This document shows, piece after piece, positions 60,239-64,000 of a DNA stretch of 64,000 nt. Both the position numbers and the translations under genes were made by a program. The stretch covers positions 2,673,501 to 2,737,500 of the forward strand of contig NZ_JAOVZQ010000001.1 in the NCBI RefSeq assembly GCF_026619435.1. The letters are read 5' to 3'. This stretch comes from Hoeflea ulvae (lineage in GTDB: Bacteria > Pseudomonadota > Alphaproteobacteria > Rhizobiales > Rhizobiaceae). The notes beneath the pieces are model-generated. The model searched no databases, had not been told where the DNA came from, and saw only the letters and a list, made by a program, of their open reading frames with translations. The stretch's first letter is position 1; every line of letters begins with the position of its first letter.

Positions 60239-62062
60239 TCAGGGTTTGGCCGATGTATCCCACCAGGCCGGCAGATAGTAGCCGTAAAGCGGCGGGTCAC
60301 CTTCCGGCGCGGCAATGCGGCTGCGGTGCGCCACCCGGGCCGTGCCCAGGTGAAACGCCGGGATCACATAATGCCCGGACATCAGCACCCGGTCGAAGGC
60401 GCGCACCGAGGATCGGAAGTCATCGGCTGTGCGGGCATTGAGCATGGCGTCGATGGCCGCGTCGACGGCCGGGCTGGCAACGCCGGCGAAGTTGAAAGAG
60501 CCCTCGCGGTCACGCGATGCCGATCCCCAGCGCGTCAGTTGCTCGGCACCGGGGGACAACGACGAGGTGAAGGACTTCATGATCATGTCGTAGTCGAAGG
60601 TCTGGGAGCGCTGCTGGTATTGCGCGTCATCGACGGTGCGGATCGACATGGCGATGCCAAGTGCAGCCAGCGACCGCTGAAAGGCCACTGCCAGTTTTTC
60701 CTGGCCTTCATTCTGCGTCATCAGGTCGAAGGCAAAGGGCTGGCCGTCCGCCCCCAGAAGCTTGCCGCCCTTGATCTGGAACCCGGCTTCCTGCAGCAGC
60801 GTCAGCGCCGCGCGCTGCACCTTGCGGTCGCTGGCGGAGCCGTCGGTCACCGGCAGGGTCCAGGTGCCGTCAAGAATGTCGGCGGAAACGGCATCGGGGA
60901 AGGGGGCAAGGATCTCGCGTTCGCGCTGATCGGCGGGCTTGCCGTAGCTCGACAGCTCCGAACCGTCCCAGAACGAGTGGGTGCGGGTGTAGCTGTTGTT
61001 GTAGAGACTGCGATTGGCCCATTCGAAATCAAACAGCAGCGTCAGGGCGCGGCGCACGCGCACATCCTGGAACAATGGACGCCGGGTGTTGAAGACGAAG
61101 CCATACATGCCCGACGGCGTCTTGCTGACATATTCCTTGCGGATGACCTCGCCATTGGTGACCGCGGGAAAATCATAGGCGCGCGTCCAGTTGGTGGCGC
61201 TGCCGTCGGGGTAGATGTCGAAGACCCCCTTCTTGAAGGCTTCGAACTGCGCCGTCTCGGAGAGGAAATACTCGACGACGATCTCGTCATAATTGTCGAT
61301 CCCGCGCTTGAGCGGCAGATCCTTCGCCCAGTAGTCGTCGCGGCGGGAGAAGCTGATGCGCTCTCCCGGCTTGATTTCGCTGATCAGATAGGGACCCGAG
61401 CCGATGCCGGGCTCAAGGGTCGACTGGTCGAAGGTTTCGGGATCGGTGGCATGTTCGGGCAGCACCGGCGAAAGCGACAGGATCAGCGGGAATTCCCGGT
61501 TGGATTCCTCGTTGAAGGTGAACCGCACCGACAGCTCGCTGATCTTTTCCATCCTGCTCACCCGGTTGAGACGGGTGCTGTAGGGCGGGCGGCCCTTTTC
61601 CTTGAGCAGTTCCATGGTGAAGATGACGTCATCGGCGGTCACCGGCTCGCCATCGGACCAGCGCGCGGCGGGATTGATGTTGTACTGGATGAAGCTGCGG
61701 TCCTCGTCCCATTCCACCGTCTCGGCCAGCAATCCGTACAATGTGAAGGGCTCGTCCTGGGACCGCTGCATCAGCGTCTCGTAGATCAGGTTGCCGAATT
61801 CCGGATCGACCACGCCGCGGGCATGAGTGCGCATGCTCCGGACAATGAACGGCCGGACGCTGTCGAAGGTGCCGACGACGCCATAGGTCACCTTGCCGCC
61901 CTTGGGGGCATCGGGATTGACATAGGGCAGGTGGCTGAAATCGGCCGGCAGCGCCGGCTCGCCATGCATGGCGATGCCGTGGACCGGCTCGGCCTGCGCG
62001 GGCGGCATCGTGCCCGCCAGCGCGCCAGCCAAGACCACAACAGTTGCCAGCACTCTATTCAT
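60239..62062 (-). CDS. YejA-like extracellular solute-binding protein, family 5
   Basis: A 607-residue periplasmic lipid-free binding protein with a signal peptide (MNRVLATVVVLAGALAG, cleavage near AQA). It has SBP_bac_5 features: RWSDGEPVTADDVIFTMELL and VRRALTLLFDFEWANRSLYN, typical of the YejA/oligopeptide branch. It would deliver peptides or similar ligands to an ABC importer. No permease or ATPase genes follow; a FrnE-type gene does, so the transporter partner must be encoded elsewhere or lie outside the window. It is divergent from the IalB gene across about 300 bp. Confidence 0.9.
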   Translation of the reverse strand: MNRVLATVVVLAGALAGTMPPAQAEPVHGIAMHGEPALPADFSHLPYVNPDAPKGGKVTYGVVGTFDSVRPFIVRSMRTHARGVVDPEFGNLIYETLMQRSQDEPFTLYGLLAETVEWDEDRSFIQYNINPAARWSDGEPVTADDVIFTMELLKEKGRPPYSTRLNRVSRMEKISELSVRFTFNEESNREFPLILSLSPVLPEHATDPETFDQSTLEPGIGSGPYLISEIKPGERISFSRRDDYWAKDLPLKRGIDNYDEIVVEYFLSETAQFEAFKKGVFDIYPDGSATNWTRAYDFPAVTNGEVIRKEYVSKTPSGMYGFVFNTRRPLFQDVRVRRALTLLFDFEWANRSLYNNSYTRTHSFWDGSELSSYGKPADQREREILAPFPDAVSADILDGTWTLPVTDGSASDRKVQRAALTLLQEAGFQIKGGKLLGADGQPFAFDLMTQNEGQEKLAVAFQRSLAALGIAMSIRTVDDAQYQQRSQTFDYDMIMKSFTSSLSPGAEQLTRWGSASRDREGSFNFAGVASPAVDAAIDAMLNARTADDFRSSVRAFDRVLMSGHYVIPAFHLGTARVAHRSRIAAPEGDPPLYGYYLPAWWDTSAKP

Positions 62063-62361
62063 AGTCGATCCTCCACAGGATGATGCGGGGTCTTCCGCCG
62101 GACCAATGCGGCCGATTCCCTGCCAGAAGATATACGCGGCCCGTCAGCCAAACCACCTTTCGGCATCAACAAGCCGGTTTTTTTGACCACAAGACGGCCG
62201 CCGGGCTGGAAATTGGCGTCTTCACGCGCTAACAGGGACACGACCAAGCCTTGCTGTCGCCGCATTTTCAACCGAGAAGGCGCGGCATACACTTGAGGGC
62301 GCGTAAACCGCGCGACAAGAACGCCGCCCCGGGGGCCGCAATTCAGGAGAGTCGGACGCAA
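62063..62361. other. divergent promoter region, YejA-like gene and IalB gene
   Basis: A gap of 299 bp between two divergently read genes must hold both promoters. I see no strong palindrome or riboswitch-like element, only moderate AT content around 62130-62190. Confidence 0.4.
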
Positions 62362-62970
62362 ATGAACGCCACCACAAAGACCGTTTTCGCAGCCATCATG
62401 TCGGCCGGCATCGCCGCCGCAGCCATGCCGGCAACCGCATTTGCGCAGGGCGCAAATCAGGGCTGGTACAAGACCTGCACCAAGCAGGAAGACAATGATG
62501 TGTGTGTCGTGCAGAACATCGTCACCGCGCCCACAGGCCAGCTGCTCACGGCCATCGGCCTGATCGAGGTGACCGGCAAGGTCAACCGCAAGATCCTTCA
62601 GGTCACGGTTCCGACCGCGCGGCTGATCCAGCCCGGCGTTGCCCTGCAGGTTGATGGCGGACAGGCCCAGCGCGTCGAATACGCGATCTGCATGCCCGAA
62701 ACCTGCGTTGCGGAAATCCTGCTGACCGACGCCATGGTCAACTCCTACAAGAAGGGTGGCGAACTGGTTCTGACATCGGTCAATTATCAGCGCACGCCGA
62801 ACCCGCTGAAGATCTCGCTCGAAGGCTTCACCCAGGTCTGGGACGGCGCGCCGATCGCCCAGTCGGAACTGCAGGAGCGCCAGCGCCTGCTGCAGGAAGA
62901 AATGACCAAGAAGGCCGATGAGGCCCGCAAGAAGCTCGAAGACGCACAGGCTGCAGCCAAGAAGAACTGA
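62362..62970 (+). CDS. invasion-associated locus B (IalB) family protein
   Basis: A 202-residue periplasmic protein with a signal peptide (VFAAIMSAGIAAAAMPATAFA). The domain has paired cysteines in GWYKTCTKQEDNDVCVVQN and EYAICMPETCVAEILL, the IalB pattern. A charged, probably coiled-coil C-terminus follows (ELQERQRLLQEEMTKKADEA). The family was named from Bartonella but is general in alphaproteobacteria, and its molecular role is unclear. The start at 62362 was chosen from the signal peptide and the AGGAGAG upstream, not the longer in-frame reading. Confidence 0.88.
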   Translation: MNATTKTVFAAIMSAGIAAAAMPATAFAQGANQGWYKTCTKQEDNDVCVVQNIVTAPTGQLLTAIGLIEVTGKVNRKILQVTVPTARLIQPGVALQVDGGQAQRVEYAICMPETCVAEILLTDAMVNSYKKGGELVLTSVNYQRTPNPLKISLEGFTQVWDGAPIAQSELQERQRLLQEEMTKKADEARKKLEDAQAAAKKN

Positions 62971-62988
62971 TTGCGCCGAATGGACGAC

Positions 62989-63025
62989 GAAAAAGCCCGG
63001 ATGCAGCGATGCATCCGGGCTTTTT
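62989..63025. terminator. bidirectional intrinsic terminator between the IalB gene and hspQ
   Basis: A perfect 16-bp inverted repeat (AAAAAGCCCGGATGCA at 62990-63005 and TGCATCCGGGCTTTTT at 63010-63025) with a 4-nt loop ends in a T-run on either strand. It can serve the converging IalB and hspQ genes. Confidence 0.93.
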
Positions 63026-63051
63026 CGGTTCTGACGGGCGCAGCCTTCAAA

Positions 63052-63381
63052 TCAGTGGCTGACGCGTTCCCGCGGCCGGTAGATGCCGTCGACATTGGCG
63101 TCGAAGAACTCGGCCACCTGGGGATGGCGCACCGGGACCTCGCTGTCATCGACCAGCAGGTTCTGCTCCGAGACATAGGCCACATATTCGGTGTCCTCGC
63201 TTTCGGCCAGCAGATGGTAAAACGGCTGGTCCTTGCGCGGGCGCACGTTCTCGGGAATGGCGTTCCACCATTCCTCGGTGTTGGCGAAGACCGGGTCGAC
63301 ATCGAAAATAACGCCCCGGAACGGGAAAATCCGGTGCTTGACGACCTGGCCAATGCGGAATTTGGCGTGTTTGAGTGTCAT
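63052..63381 (-). CDS. hspQ: heat shock protein HspQ
   Basis: A 109-residue protein with the HspQ/YccV hemimethylated-DNA-binding fold: FRIGQVVKHRIFPFRGVIFD at the start, RPRKDQPFYHLLAE in the middle and YVSEQNLLVDD near residue 75. HspQ influences Lon-dependent proteolysis and DnaA levels in enterics. The start at 63381 has AAGGA eight bases upstream; the longer in-frame reading adds a segment without family similarity. It ends at the shared terminator with the IalB gene. Confidence 0.92.
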   Translation of the reverse strand: MTLKHAKFRIGQVVKHRIFPFRGVIFDVDPVFANTEEWWNAIPENVRPRKDQPFYHLLAESEDTEYVAYVSEQNLLVDDSEVPVRHPQVAEFFDANVDGIYRPRERVSH

Positions 63382-63517
63382 GTCTTGCTTCCTTTGACTT
63401 GATAAGATGGGAAGTTTGACGAAAAAATCAACTGTTTGTCCTTGACGCCAAAGCGCCGGGACCATACGCCCATCACAGGCTGAAGCGCGTTATTAACAGC
63501 TAGTACAGGCGTAAACC

Positions 63518-64000
63518 ATGGCTGAAATCACCGGACTTGTGCTTCCATTTTTCGGCCTCATCCTGCTCGGTTACATCGCTGCACGGATCACCAAGCAGCC
63601 CCAGGAAGCGATGGGGTGGCTCAACACCTTCATCATCTATGTTTCCCTGCCGGCGCTGTTTTTCAAGCTGCTGTCGCGCACGCCGATCGAACAGCTGGCG
63701 CGCTGGGATTATGTTCTGACCAGCATGACGATAACATATATGGTGTTTGCGCTGGTCTTTGCCGGCGGCATCCTTATCCGCCGCGCGACGATCGGCGAGG
63801 CCACGGTTCAGGGCCTGGCGGGCGCCTATGGCAATATCGGCTATATGGGGCCGGGCATCGCCATTCTGGCCTTCGGCGAGCCCGCGGCGGTGCCGGTGGC
63901 GCTGATCTTCTGTTTTGAGAACATCATGCATTTCACCATCGCGCCGATGATGATGGCGTTGTCGGGCGGCGACCGCCGCACGCCGGGCGCGCTGGCGCTG
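63518..64000 (+). CDS. AEC-family transporter, N-terminal part
   Basis: The gene runs off the window after 161 codons. The visible part has five hydrophobic segments, beginning MAEITGLVLPFFGLILLGYI, with SLPALFFKLLSRTP and AYGNIGYMGPGIAILAFGEP, the pattern of auxin-efflux-carrier (AEC) permeases that export small organic acids such as malonate or auxin-like compounds. The substrate is unknown. The ATG at 63518 is used; the upstream AGTACAGG region offers only a weak ribosome binding site. Confidence 0.88.
   Translation, partial: MAEITGLVLPFFGLILLGYIAARITKQPQEAMGWLNTFIIYVSLPALFFKLLSRTPIEQLARWDYVLTSMTITYMVFALVFAGGILIRRATIGEATVQGLAGAYGNIGYMGPGIAILAFGEPAAVPVALIFCFENIMHFTIAPMMMALSGGDRRTPGALAL

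Noticed and set aside
60158..62083. 641-codon plus-strand frame opposite the YejA-like gene
   Set aside because: The real gene has a signal peptide and family motifs; the other frame does not.
1..64000. CRISPR arrays and insertion sequences
   Set aside because: No regularly spaced repeats, no transposase frames and no terminal inverted repeats with target duplications were seen.

Overview
The window is GC-rich chromosomal DNA from an alphaproteobacterium, most likely a Hyphomicrobiales member close to Hoeflea, Rhizobiaceae or Phyllobacteriaceae. This is an inference from gene families and gene order (homogentisate operon with an MBL/FAD/DUF2783 insert, celABC-type cellulose operon, SdhE-Mfd, FrnE/IalB/HspQ), not from a search. 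No transposase, integrase, rRNA or CRISPR array was seen. One tRNA, Lys(UUU), is present.

Layout. (1) 1-2214: end of a valine catabolism operon (acyl-CoA dehydrogenase tail, 3-hydroxyisobutyryl-CoA hydrolase, 3-hydroxyisobutyrate dehydrogenase). (2) 2373-8277: six-gene homogentisate operon, hmgA, fumarylacetoacetase, an MBL-fold protein with a broken metal motif, an FAD monooxygenase, a DUF2783 protein and maiA. It takes homogentisate to fumarate plus acetoacetate. (3) 8284-9452: tandem pair of flavodoxin-fold quinone reductases. (4) 9463-16382: uptake and catabolism cluster of unknown substrate: FAD-linked oxidase, cytosine-deaminase-like amidohydrolase and an NMT1/THI5-type ABC importer on the minus strand, with a RidA-like protein and a creatininase divergent on the plus strand. 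(5) 16498-16857: small PilZ-like protein.

(6) 17016-34243 is the most unusual part: a tight minus-strand operon of eight genes over about 17 kb. In transcription order these are three related small beta-rich proteins, a trypsin-like serine protease with a recognisable His/Asp/Ser triad, a 1266-aa DUF6603-like protein, an 872-aa protein with Gly-Tyr-Pro repeats, a 1599-aa protein with four copies of a short repeat, and a 640-aa Ig-plus-kelch protein. None has a Sec signal peptide or membrane segment, and no secretion, tail-sheath or lysis gene is present. An intrinsic terminator separates the three small genes from the five large ones, and an AT-rich region precedes the operon. This is my candidate for an undescribed system; its function is unknown.

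(7) 34844-36798: Dabb-domain protein and a LuxR-type regulator. (8) 37592-45121: cellulose operon (bcsA, bcsB, bcsZ and a TPR-like exported protein), preceded by a 793-bp leader with a striking tandem palindromic site. The PilZ motifs of BcsA look degraded. (9) 45575-57937: housekeeping block with tRNA-Lys, CcdA, an EamA transporter, glmU, glmS, a DUF502 protein, recG, sdhE and mfd. (10) 58149-64000: tandem small exported repeat proteins, FrnE-type DsbA, a YejA-like solute-binding protein, IalB, HspQ and the start of an AEC-family transporter, with several clear intrinsic terminators.

Many long open frames lie opposite the real genes (for example opposite 9463-12186, 18948-31459, mfd and the YejA-like gene). 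They were treated as GC-driven shadows and left out.
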